Part shown: positions 11,658 to 20,669 of the stretch, piece by piece
Position numbering within the stretch: the stretch's first letter is position 1
How the letters are laid out: each line of letters opens with the position of its first letter
NCBI RefSeq assembly: GCF_030867095.1
Contig: NC_081824.1
Coordinates: 253,457,956 to 253,521,955 of the forward strand
From: Alligator mississippiensis
Taxonomy: Eukaryota > Chordata > Crocodylia > Alligatoridae
Reading direction: 5' to 3'
DNA length: 64,000 nucleotides
Position numbers and translations under genes: made by a program
Notes under the pieces: generated by a model
The model's input: the letters and a program-made list of their open reading frames with translations, nothing else
What the model was told of the DNA's origin: nothing
Databases searched by the model: none

Positions 11658-12430
11658 CAGAACATAAGAACTATCATTTACTGGTCAGCCCATACATCTA
11701 TCTTGCCCAGTATCCTGTGTTACACAGCAAGGACTGCAGAGCCTCTTTCCTGTCCCTGGTCCAATCTCATCTCCAGGCAGAGTATCGCTGGGTACTGTCC
11801 ACTGGAGCCTTGGACTTGTTTGAAGGCCAGTGGGCACTGTCTGGTGTGCTCTGCTGGGTGTCCCTCTTTGGCACACTAGCTTTAAACCTTTGATCTCACT
11901 CCTATCCCTGTTATGTCTTTAGTTGTCCCCAAAAAACAGTTGTTGCCTACCTACTGGCCTTCCTCTCTAAGGGACGCTTACAGTGTTTCTTTGAGGGTAC
12001 TGCCCCATGTTCCCTAGGCAACAAGTAAGCTTGTTACACAGCAGGGATGGCAGAGTGACTTTCCTGTCCCTAGTGCAATCCCATCTCCAGGCAGAATATC
12101 ACTAGGCAGTGCCCACTGGCTCCTTGGACTTGTCTGAGGGCCAATGGGTATTGTCCGGTATGCTCTGCTCAGTGTCCCCCCTTGCCACACTAGTTATTAA
12201 CCTTTGACCACTCTCATTCCTGTTGTCTTTAGTTGTCCCAAGCAATTAGGTGCTGCCTTTCCAGTAGACTCTACGTTTAAGGGAGGCTAATAGTTTATTT
12301 GGTGGGAAATGCCCCATGTATCTTCTAAGGCAGCAAATAGACCTTTGTCACATAGGCAGAGGGGAGGCTGAAAGGGAGAGTGAACAAGGTGTGACTAGGG
12401 GTTTTCCCATCGCTCTCTGCTACTTGCGTC
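11658..12430 (-). mobile_element. CR1 3' end with tandemly duplicated 3'UTR segment
   Basis: Read on the minus strand, the right part (12,350-12,430) resembles the CR1 3'UTR at 31,360-31,430. Two tandem ~314-bp units follow (11,723-12,036 and 12,037 to about 12,350), then a CR1-like terminus with GGATACTGGGCAAGATAGA and TTCTTATGTTCTG at 11,658-11,722. A single unit of the same sequence lies at about 31,440-31,710, downstream of a CR1 coding end. No coding capacity remains. Confidence 0.7.
11723..12350. repeat. Two-copy tandem repeat, period ~314 bp
   Basis: Unit 1 begins CACAGCAAGGACTGCAGAG at 11,723 and unit 2 begins CACAGCAGGGATGGCAGAG at 12,037. Both continue through TTTCCTGTCCCT, CCATCTCCAGGCAGA and TTTAGTTGTCCC in the same order. 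The copies differ by scattered substitutions, so the duplication is not recent. It lies inside the CR1 3'UTR-like segment. Confidence 0.85.
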
Positions 12431-12761
12431 CTCCACCATTTAGGTTGTATGTCTTATTAAGTTGAAACATGGCTTATCCACCGTTATGACTGCTGCATCT
12501 AGTTTGGGGCACTACACAGGAAGAAAAGCACAGCTGAATTGCAAGGACCATGCAAGACAACTAAAGAAGTAAGTGGGCTGGCAAGGACTAAACGAGAGAA
12601 GAGTGGCAAGATGAGGGCAAGCCCCTTCAAGGAGCTGTTTTGCTGAGAGGAGGAGATGGTGACAGGTTACCCCTGAAGTATCTAAAGCCATGGCCCTCAA
12701 CCTTCCCAGGCTCAAGGCCTCCCAGGAAAATGACAGCATTCAGGTCTCGCTCAATTTTGGG

Positions 12762-13450
12762 AAAAAAAGGAATACACAGAGGTTGTTTTAAACTGCAAGA
12801 CAGAAGAGGGCGAAAACTAGATTCTACTACGCTCCTGCTTTGGATCATGTTTAAGTAGAAATGCTATCATTTCTAGCATTTAAGCTCCTTAAAGAAGTAC
12901 ACAACAGATCCCTTCTCCTAATGTTTCATACCAAACTGTCTCTTAATACCAGAGCTTCTGGATCAAATACAAAGGTTAGGGAAATGTCAAGTTATATCCT
13001 GTCTTTTTTAACTCTCCATTTAGGTATCATTTTAGTGCATGACTTAACCAACAAAAAGTCCTCTCAAAACTTGTATCGCTGGTCACTGGAAGCCCTCAAC
13101 GGGGATGTGGCTCCAATGGGAGTTCTTGTGACAAACAGGTGAGTGTACAAACACACACACAGCCCTAAATATGCACGTGGGGTCATTGTTCATCTCTGGT
13201 CATTGCTCAGAGCACTCACAGAAGTGCCGTTTCTGTTGCACGTGTGGAGCAGGCCTGGCTGTTGCTGGGCTCTCCAGGAGTTTGACAGTGGCCTGGGTTT
13301 AGAAGAACATGTCCACGTGCTTGTCATGCCATGCTTCTCAGGCCGCAGGAAAATGACTTCACTCCCTGGTGCCCCAAAGGAGAGGTCGGCAACCTATGGC
13401 CCACAGACTTCGTCAGTCTTGCATAGGCCCAGTCCTCCAGAGCATGGGGG
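12762..13450 (+). repeat. Inverted segmental duplication of the RABL3 exon 4 region
   Basis: The reverse complement of about 4,840-5,640 aligns here. Shared words include GGTTGTTTT, AAAGAAGTAC, CTAATGTTTCA, TGGATCAAATACAAAGGTTA upstream of the exon and GGCCTGGCTGTTGCTGGGCT downstream. By eye the intronic parts are about 80-85% identical, with indels. The copy is shorter mainly because of a deletion after the donor (about 100 bases absent near 13,205). It extends into the hAT element that in the original sits at 4,718-4,925. Nothing similar is seen to the left of about 12,762. Confidence 0.85.
13024..13138 (+). pseudogene. Inverted duplicate of RABL3 exon 4, splice sites retained
   Basis: This 115-nt stretch on the plus strand is a copy of RABL3 exon 4 (5,256-5,370, minus strand). 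I count 11 substitutions and no indels, about 90% identity. It reads [20 protein letters not shown] then [18 protein letters not shown], so three residues differ (R to G, V to A, T to M) and the frame is open. The CATTTAG acceptor and GTGAGTG donor are both kept. Homology continues on both sides, about 12,762 to 13,450 against about 5,640 to 4,840. Because it is inverted within intron 1, it cannot be spliced in sense into RABL3. It could only act in an antisense transcript or as a pairing partner for the real exon. Confidence 0.9.
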
Positions 13451-13749
13451 ATGGGTTCCCGAACGAGGCTGAGCTAACTAGAGCCCGCCCCCCCCCCCCC
13501 CCGGGGGGGAGGTCCACAAAGAGGCCCAGAGCCACCTAGAGCGCCCCTCGCCCAGCGCCCCGCCCCCGCATCTACGCCCCGAGCGTGAATCGCAGCTATG
13601 GGTTCTACACCAGCTCCGCCCCCTGCTCACGTCACCGTGTGCGTCACTGCGCCCCCCTCCCCCGCCACCAATGCCCGGCGCGGGGGAGAAGGGTCCGGTA
13701 CCTGCGCAGGCCTAGGGTGATAACGGGAACTCCCCCCCCAACTACTCAC

Positions 13750-13795
13750 CGGAATCCCCCAGCACCAGCACCTTGACCCTGTCCAAAGCAGCCAT
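13750..13795 (-). CDS. RABL3: RABL3 coding exon 1 (start codon, P-loop beginning)
   Basis: RABL3 is an atypical Rab-like small GTPase without a C-terminal prenylation box. Family knowledge: it dimerises, interacts with RAP1GDS1 (SmgGDS) and influences KRAS/RAP1 prenylation, and it is needed for lymphoid development in mouse. This exon reads MAALDRVKVLVLGDS plus the first base of the next Gly codon, then a GTGAGT donor. It supplies the first half of the P-loop GDSGVGKS (residues 13-20), completed by exon 2. The ATG at 13,795 is chosen because it matches the human start (MASLDRVKVLVLGDSG) and sits in a CpG island. Exons 1-7 sum to 645 nt (215 codons) with matching phases; human RABL3 has 236 residues, so about 21 C-terminal residues are missing, outside the window. 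GTF2E1 lies head-to-head across the promoter. Confidence 0.97.
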
Positions 13796-13801
13796 CTTAG
13801 C
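13789..13801 (-). promoter_or_regulatory. YY1-type motif over the RABL3 start codon
   Basis: The minus strand reads CTAAGATGGCTGC, matching the AAGATGGC core of YY1 sites that often sit at or just after start sites of housekeeping genes. The ATG of RABL3 is part of the motif. Motif match only. Confidence 0.5.
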
Positions 13802-13831
13802 CTGCCTAGCAACAGCCACTCAGCACGCCGC

Positions 13832-13938
13832 CCAATTGCGAGCTAACTCTCCACCCATTGGCTCCGCCTCTTCCGCTTTCCATTCGCCGAGGCGGGGAGG
13901 GGGCGGGATCAAAGGTGGCTATCACAGATAGCGATTGG
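13832..13938. promoter_or_regulatory. Cluster of three CCAAT boxes
   Basis: CCAAT on the plus strand at 13,832-13,836 and ATTGG (CCAAT on the minus strand) at 13,857-13,861 and 13,934-13,938. NF-Y sites in this number and spacing are typical of TATA-less bidirectional promoters. The cluster also covers the GC box at 13,899. Confidence 0.55.
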
Positions 13939-14049
13939 TTCCCTCCTCCTGTCCACCCAGGATGGCGGGTGGGCGGACCTCTCCCTCTACCGTTGGCGTG
14001 CCGAATAGGCGCTTGCGTCACAGCCGTGCGACACCGCCCGCGTGCGCGG

Positions 14050-14112
14050 CTAGGAATTTGTGACGTGCATTGCCGGAGACGGGGGGCGCCAAGCACCACC
14101 CGGAGCCGGCAG
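14050..14112 (+). other. GTF2E1: Possible GTF2E1 non-coding exon 1 (3' boundary only)
   Basis: GTF2E1 in human begins with a non-coding exon beside the RABL3 promoter. Here the first strong plus-strand donor in the island is GGCAG|GTCAGT at 14,112. The 5' end is arbitrary; only the donor is supported. Other GT sites in the island could serve. Confidence 0.3.
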
Positions 14113-14167
14113 GTCAGTCCCGCGCGCGCGGCGCCAGGCTCTCCGCTCCCGGCCTCCTGCCAGCTAC

Positions 14168-14179
14168 TGCGCAGGCGCA
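14168..14179. promoter_or_regulatory. NRF1-type site
   Basis: TGCGCAGGCGCA fits the NRF1 palindrome (YGCGCANGCGCR). A partial TGCGCAGG also lies at 13,703. Downstream E-boxes TCACGTG (14,235-14,241) and CACGTG (14,282-14,287) occur in the same island. Motif matches only. Confidence 0.45.
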
Positions 14180-14659
14180 CCCGGAGCTTGCCCCTCCCGC
14201 CGGGCAGCGGCGGGGTCGAGGTCCGGGTCCGGCATCACGTGCCTGGCGCATGGGCCTCCCCGGCGGGCCGCACGGACCGCCCACGTGGGCGCGGGGTGGT
14301 GTCCCTCGGGCCCGTCTCCCCAGCCGCTCGAGGGGGGCAGCTGAGGAGCCAGTGGGGGGCGGAGGGGAGCGTGTCCGTTGGCAGCTGTGGGGAGAGGGGC
14401 CGAGGCGGCGCGGAGTAGTTGGGCATCTGCCTGGCCCCCGCCCCCACGCACTCTGCTCTGTGCCAGCACTGCTCGTCTGGGCCACCGTTGCCCTGGGGTG
14501 CTGCTGCTCCCTGCACAGAAACCGGGAAGGAGCCTCAGGTCCAGCCTTGCAGCTAGGGCAATCCTGGAGGCTTTTATCTTATGCAGCAGGGGGCGCGAGA
14601 GGAGCCAAGGGCAGTCCTCCTGCACTGGCTGCGGGTGCATGGGGATATTGTCCTTCTGG

Positions 14660-14957
14660 TCATAGACAGTAGGTCATAGTTAAACCATGTGGGCTGGAAG
14701 GGACTTCAGTAGGTCATCTAGTCCAAAGTCCTGCTCAAAGCAGGACCAGCCCTAACTAGATCATCCCAGCCAAGGCTTTGTCGAGCTGGGTCTTAAAAAC
14801 TTCTAAGGATGGAGCTTCTACCACCTCTATGGGGAACCTGTTCCAGCGCTTTGCCACCGTCCTACTGAGAAAATTCTTCCTAATAGCTAACCTGAACTTC
14901 CCTTGCTGCAACTTGAGACCATTGCTCCTTGTTCTGTTGTCTGCCTAATATCTAACC
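14660..14957 (-). mobile_element. CR1 3'-end fragment
   Basis: Typical CR1 terminal sequence in reverse: GGCTGGAAGGGACTTCAGTA then GGTCATCTAGTCCA near the 3' end, followed by the sequence coding the C-terminal CR1 motif (NRFPIEVVEAPSLEVFKT-like) in degenerate form. A hAT element is inserted at 14,958. Confidence 0.8.
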
Positions 14958-15243
14958 CAGCGGTTTTCAACCTTTTTTGTACCAGCACCCATTTGTAAAC
15001 ATTGATGGCCAGTCCTGACCCAGTGCCCCCAGGCCCAAGCTCCCCAGTGTGTAGGGCAATGGGGGGCCCCAAGCAGCTCCTCGCAGGCTGGATATCTGAC
15101 AGCCTGCAAGGGAAAACCCAGCGTTTCCTACATTTGTCTCCGTTTTAAAAGTTTGTTGATCCGTTTTTAAAGTTTGTTTGCAACCCTTTCATATATTCTT
15201 GCAGCCCACTTTTGGATCGTCACCCACAGGTCGAGAAACACTG
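14958..15243. mobile_element. hAT element with exact 8-bp target duplication
   Basis: Starts CAGCGGTTTTCAACC and ends GGTCGAGAAACACTG (inverse CAGTGTTTCTCGACC). Both sides carry the octamer ATCTAACC (14,950-14,957 and 15,244-15,251), a perfect 8-bp duplication. It sits in or at the edge of a CR1 fragment. At 286 bp it has no coding capacity. Confidence 0.88.
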
Positions 15244-15649
15244 ATCTAACCTAAACAATCAAGAGCAGTTACCTACAGCAGAGAATACACAGGCATGCTT
15301 GCTCCTGGGTTGTCAAGGTCTGAGGCCTCTTGGGATCCCTCTTGGTGGTCTGAGGCAAGCTCTGGCCTTCCATCCCTGTGCGTTTGTGTGGAGGAGATGT
15401 AGACCATTTAGGGTCAAATGTCTGTAATTGCTGCATAAGGATCTCTTGGCTAGTTGTGGCTTGGCTTGGCTTGGCTTTGTCAGCAGTGAGTGTGCATCTC
15501 TGCCTTGCGTGTCCAGGTTCCCTTGAAAATATCCCTCAACATCTGCCTTCTTACGTACTACTTGTAGCATCATAGGAAATAGGGGTTGGAAGGGACCTCA
15601 GGAGGTCATCTAGTCCAACTCCCTGCTCAAAGCAGGGCTAGGGTTGTCA

Positions 15650-16692
15650 CAGGGGTAGGCAATGTTTTTTGGCCGGAGTACTGAAAAACACCACAATGCC
15701 TACCTCGGAAGGTGCCGGCGTGCTGGCATGGCAGAAAAACAAAATGAGGGTAAGGGGTACATGGCAGGATGCCCTGGTTGTGCCCCTTGCCCCCCTCACC
15801 CAAAGCCCCTGCCCCCCCAGCCCTGCTGCCCCTTGCCCCCCAGCCTGGGCTCTGTGGCTGCCAGCAGCTACCCTGGCTCTGGGTAGCTGCTGGAGCCCGG
15901 GCTGCTCCCAGCAGGGCTTGCAGTGTCCCAGATGTCTGCTGGGAGCAGCCTGGGCTCCTGACTGACAGCAGCTCCCCAGACCCGGGAGGCTCCAAACAGC
16001 TTGTGCCAGGCTTTGGCATCAGCTCCACACCAGCACTTGCACCTGCATGTCAGAGTGGGCGATGGGGGAGGAGCCTGAGGCAGCTCAGCCCTGGTCTCCC
16101 GCTCCCGGCACAGAGGTAATAGCAGGGTTCCAGAGCTCTGCGCAACTGTTTGTAGCCAGCCTGGGCTCTGGGCAGCTGCAGCAAGCAGCAGGCAGGCTGC
16201 AAACAGCTGCGCCGTGCTCTACAGCTCCGGCATTAGCTCCGTGCTGGCAGTGACTGCATGCAGATCTCGGGGTGGGCTGCACTGCCCCGCTGTCTGCCCT
16301 GAGGTGCATGTGTAGTCACCACCAGCACAGAGCTGATGCCAGAGCTGTAGAGCCTGGCGTAGCTGTTTGCAGCCTGCTTGCTGCAGCCGCCCAGAGCCTG
16401 GGCTGGCTACAAACAGCTGTGTCAAGCTCCGTGCCGAGAGTGGGGGAGAGACTGGGGCTGCACTGCCTCAGGCCCCTCCCACCGCCCACTCCGACGCGTG
16501 GGTGCACGCGCCAGTGCAAAGCTGATGCCAGAGCCCGGCACGGCTGTGGGGAGCTGCTGCCAGTCGGGAGACTGGGCTGCTCGCAGCAGGCAGCTGGGAT
16601 GCTGCAGCCCTGCTGGGAGCAGCCTGGGCCGGAGCTGGGGCTGGCTGTGGTGTGCCATGCTTGGCATAAGTGCCAGGGGTTGCTGACCCCTG
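15650..16692. mobile_element. hAT non-autonomous element with internal inverted subrepeats
   Basis: Starts CAGGGGTAGGCAATG and ends TTGCTGACCCCTG (inverse CAGGGGTCAGCAA). Flanking octamers GGTTGTCA (15,642-15,649) and GGTTACCA (16,693-16,700) match 6/8. The 1,043-bp GC-rich interior is built from copies of a unit carrying CAAACAGCTG, AGCTCC and GCATCAGCTC in alternating orientation. No transposase is seen; long frames here are by-products of GC content. Confidence 0.8.
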
Positions 16693-17711
16693 GGTTACCA
16701 TATGTCCAGTTCCAAAAAAGAGGACACCTGTCAGGGGGACACCTCACTCCCCATCCACTGCCCCCTGGCCCTGCCAGTACCCCTCAATCCTGACCTACAG
16801 CCCCCAACCTTGCTGCTGACCCACAATTCCCTCCCCCACCCTCCTGGTCATGCCAGTGCTCTTCACACTCAACCCGTGACCCTTTGGTGCTGCCAGTGCC
16901 CCACAGCCAACCCAAAAGCCACCCTACCCTATGCTCTCACTTCCAAGCCACAGTGTCCCGTCCCGTCCTCTCCTGTTCCATTCCTCCCCCCACCCCCGGC
17001 CGCCCTGCTGGTTCCCCTCACTTCTGACCTGCAGCCCCCTGCTCCACCCAGCTTTGCTGGAAGGGTCCCCCACTGCCCCTGTCCTGACCAGGCCAGATCA
17101 CGGTGACTCTGATTCATGCGGGCAGCAGTGGAGCACGTCCAGCCTCAGCATTGGGGGGGGGAGAGGAAGGCGGCCTGTGGCACCCCTTGCCTTGGGCCAT
17201 GGCTCCAGCACCAAGCTGGGCGGCTTGACCATGCCCCCCCCCCTCCTGGCTGCATCTCCTGGGTGCCCTGCCCCTGTGGGCATGGGCATCGGCCCCTGTG
17301 CCACCAGCCTGGCCGTGGAGCTCTCTGCTGTGCTCTTCCCCTGCTGGAGGGATAGGCGACTTCCCCCTGCCTTGCCACAGCCCCAGCACCTGGACACCTT
17401 CCCCCAGCGGCAGCAGGCACCCACGCCTACCTCACACACCCATCCCTCTATACCCACCAACAGTCACCAAGCCCTGGCCCTCCAACCCCGGCCCTCCAAC
17501 CCCAGCCCTCCATAGATTTGCATCCAACTGCCGAGGTTGCTCCCATCACCCTGCCTGGCTGCATGCTGGCCGCATGCATATGCGTACACACTTGCATGTG
17601 GTGCTCTCTACCTCCAATTACCTTCCCCACCCCACCCACCCCCCATTCCTGCCAGTGGAACAGAGCAAAATCCCAGACATTTGTTTAGATTTCAGAAAAT
17701 TGCCTGGATAG
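16693..17711. repeat. C-rich repeat element (left terminus near 15,640)
   Basis: The sequence after the hAT begins TTACCATATGTCCAGTTCC and has long CCCT/CCTG-rich tracts to about 17,640. The preceding 15,638-15,649 reads CTAGGGTTGTCA, so the hAT probably inserted into this element's own terminus (TAGGGTTACCATATGTCC type, like the MITE at 2,249). Its right terminus is not clear; a hAT follows at 17,712. Confidence 0.5.
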
Positions 17712-18453
17712 TAGGGGTGCACTGAAAGAGATTTTTGGGGCCAATCTCAATGGTTGATTTTTAACAAGTCATATTGGCCATAGGTCATAGGGAGCGTATG
17801 CCTTTGGACCTGTGCGCGGGGTTGGGTGGGCTACTGCTGCGGGCTGGGGCTGGTGCCAGGCTCTTCCTGTCAGGGGGCTGGACTGCCCTTGGGGCAAGTG
17901 GCAGCAGTGCTGGGAGGGGACTGGGGGGAGCCCTGCAGCCACCCCAGAATTTGGCATAGGCCCCTTGCCCCCATCCTCCCCTCCCAGCATTGCCACCACC
18001 TGCCCCGAGCACAGCCTGGCCTAGCCCCCAGCTGGGAAGAGCTTGTCGCAGACCCAGCTCCAGCCCGCAGCAGCAGCCTGCTCTTGCTCTGTGCACAGAT
18101 CTGGGGGCAGGAGCTGCTACTCCCTCCCCGTGCCCCAAGATGAGCCACTCGGGGTTCCATCCCATGCTCTGTTCCAGCTGTGCAACACCTGCCCTAGCCC
18201 CACTCCGTCCCTCACCACAGGGGTCTTGATCTGCACCCCCTTCCCCCAGCCCTTTCCCTTCCCTTACAACAGACTTACCAGCCAGACCCAGCTGCTGTCC
18301 TTGCTGCCAGGCTGTGCTAGCCACCTGTGTGCTGCGCTGTGGCTGCGCATGCACAGGCCACTTATCAGCCAAAAAAAGCCAATTGCTGATGCTCTCGATT
18401 TTCCTTATTTTGGTGCAAATTTGATATGGGACTGATGTTTCAGTGCACCTCTA
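17712..18453. mobile_element. hAT non-autonomous element with 8-bp target duplication
   Basis: Starts TAGGGGTGCACTGAAAGAG and ends GTTTCAGTGCACCTCTA. Flanks CTGGATAG (17,704-17,711) and CTGGATGG (18,454-18,461) match 7/8. At 742 bp it shares a GC-rich core with the 10,648 element, including the CTTGATCTGCACCCCC and ACAGACTTACCAGCC words, although the sub-terminal sequences differ. It has no coding capacity. Confidence 0.85.
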
Positions 18454-19841
18454 CTGGATGGAGATCAGAGGAATCCAGCTCCAGCCCCTTTGGAACCACC
18501 CTGCAGGTAGTTGCTACCTAGCAGGTAGCTGCTATTAAATCCCCTCTCAGTCTTCTCTTCTCCAAACTAAATACGCCCAGTTTCTTCAGCCTCTCCTCGT
18601 AAGTGATGTTCCACAGCCCCCCTAATCATTTTTGTTGCTCCCTGCTAGACTCTTTCTCATTTGTGCATGAGACCTACAGTATGTCACTATGCAGTGGGGA
18701 GCCCAAAACTGGACACAGTACTCCAGATGTGGTCTCCTCATTGCTGAATAAAGGAAAGAATCACGTCCCTTGATCTGCTGGCATGTTACTACTAATCCAG
18801 CCCAGTATGCTGTTAATCTTTGCAAAAAGGACTCATGTCACGATTCAGACTGAATTGCTTTTGGGATTGGAGGATCTGGAAAGAGGAATGTAGTGGCAGA
18901 CCCAGCACAGTAAAAAGGGGTGATGGGTGTTCAGGATTCCCTAACATGAATCCCTTGAGATAGGAAATCCTCCCTGTCATATGAAATCAAGATTAACTGC
19001 CTACTGTTCCAGCCATCTCAGGTCTTCCATATTAGTGCTTACATCTAAAGGGCACAAGTTCACATCTCCAGCCCCTATTTTACTCCTTTTGTGACTTAGC
19101 CTCACTAAATATGAGATTAGCCAGATCTTCTCTTGTACAACAACTCTGTCCTTCCATCTTGATTTATCTGGTTGCTCTTCTGTGAACTAAAATTTTTCTT
19201 CCCCTCAACCCTTTTGTCATTATCTCTCTGGGAACCCTTGAAAGGTTGCTTACGACATGCTGACAGCATGTCCCATCCAGAGTAGTTCCAAGCATGCCCT
19301 GCCTGCCTGCTCCCGTGCTTCATAAGGCTTCTCCAAGGAGCTGTTTTGATCAGCTGTCCTCAATTCTGCTGGAGACACAATTCTGTCTTCACTGGTATTT
19401 TCCAGGTTTGGAGCATGTTGGCAGGAACAGGTAGGCAGGGTACGCTTAGGGTGGCCACCCCACTGCCATGGCGTTGACAGACATGCAGCACTGACACTTG
19501 TGGAAAAAAACCCAACACTTTACTGGAAGAGAAAGCATGTTAGTTTGATTTGCCTCCTCAGCATCTGTATAGGTTGAGCACTTCAGTGGGGCTTTTTGGC
19601 ACTTTGATCTAAAGCTTAGAACATTTCACACCCTGAGAGTGACATGATGAGCCATTAGAGTAGATTGAGGTTTGTAAGAGATGCCTCTGTTCAAAAGGAC
19701 CTATCAACAACCAATTATCATTGGAAGCAATTCCTATCCACTGTTTGCAGCGACTATGTTATTCCAGTCTGATCCCTGGGAATGCTTTCTGGTCAAAGAA
19801 ATGCTTCTGCTGGGACTGTACACCTTGAGGTTCCTGTTGAG

Positions 19842-20068
19842 CAATGGTTCTTAATCTTTACAGAGTCAAGGCACCCTTCAGAAAATGCCTTCTTTTGTTG
19901 CAAAGTGTATAACACATTGGAATGCTTTGAATACTATGAATTCTTATTTGGAATTTCATGTTTATTGCAAATCATGTTTACATACCTAATAGTGTTAAGG
20001 TTGTGCAGCACGTTACAGAACCCTTGAAAGGATATCAAGTGCCATGGCACCCTGGTTGAGTATCGCTG
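19842..20068. mobile_element. hAT element, CAGTGGTTCT family
   Basis: Starts CAATGGTTCTTAATC and ends GGTTGAGTATCGCTG. Flanks CTGTTGAG and CTTTGGAG match 6/8. It contains AGTCAAGGCACCC, also seen at 25,110 and 12,708. The element at 30,636-30,930 is a relative. Confidence 0.7.
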
Positions 20069-20669
20069 CTTTGGAGTGATAAAATTTTAGCACGGTATGT
20101 CTTCTCTTCCTATGTCAGATAACCTGTCATTAGTGACTGCCAGGTGTTGATGCTTGACAAGTCAGCATCCCCAGCCATGCATCTTGGTCATCTGTACATG
20201 ATAGTAACAGGAACATCAGTGTAGGAATGAGAAAACAGATTGTTTCTGTCCCTGATTCTTCCAACTAAATCAATGTGATCTAGAGCTAATTGCATTTTCT
20301 GTGATTATCCACATCTATAAAAGAAGGTAATAATTCTTATGTAAAACAGCTTTGTGATATAAAAGTGCCATCCATCCTTGCTAACTTCTACTGATGGTAA
20401 ATGGAGTTGTGTGTGAATGTGAGAGAACATTGCATCCTGACCTTACATTGTTCAGCTTCTATCTTGAAATATGGAACTTTGTGTCACTTCTGCTCTTACT
20501 ACTTATGGCTCCCAAATGTTGTTTGCAAAAGTAGTAAAACTGCACCTTGATTTCAGACATTTCCTTTAGCAAATCTCACAGAGTTTCTACCACAGAATGG
20601 TATCAAAGATAATGCCCATAGGCCAGGATCGCTCTGGAGGCCTGTGGTCTGGCCGCTATGCTAGCTCTG

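Larger units (their letters stand above)
10571..13749 (-). other. RABL3: RABL3 intron 1
   Basis: The intron is dense in inserted sequence: a hAT element (10,648-11,448), a CR1 3' end with a tandem duplication (11,658-12,430), a fragment of a CAGTGGTTCT-type hAT end near 12,686-12,725, and an inverted copy of exon 4 and its flanks (about 12,762-13,450). A run of about 18 C followed by G occurs near 13,488-13,508, close to the CpG island. Confidence 0.85.
13480..14480. promoter_or_regulatory. CpG island / bidirectional RABL3-GTF2E1 promoter
   Basis: CpG density jumps here relative to both sides. The interval between the RABL3 ATG (13,795) and the weakly placed GTF2E1 exon 1 donor (14,112) is about 300 bases. 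It has no TATA box that I can see, but it has CCAAT boxes on both strands, a GC box (GGGGGCGGG at 13,899-13,907), an ETS-like CTTCCG (13,870), and a TGACGT half-CRE (14,061). Head-to-head RABL3-GTF2E1 is also the arrangement in human. Transcription start sites cannot be set from sequence alone. Confidence 0.85.
15568..18838 (-). mobile_element. CR1 copy split by nested DNA transposons
   Basis: The CR1 3' end (GGTTGGAAGGGACCTCAGGA, AGTCCAACTCCCTGC) is at 15,568-15,640. The matching upstream part resumes at about 18,462 and runs to 18,838, including an RT C-terminal remnant, [14 protein letters not shown], on the minus strand. The 2.8 kb between them consists of a C-rich element, a hAT at 15,650-16,692 and a hAT at 17,712-18,453. 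Confidence 0.75.

Noticed and set aside
11723..12350. Direct repeats as a pair of LTRs
   Set aside because: They are adjacent with no internal region, lack TG...CA ends, and a CR1 terminus follows them.
13858..14672. Several 90-200 codon frames on both strands
   Set aside because: They lie in the CpG island; high GC removes stop codons in all frames. No similarity or coding pattern is seen.
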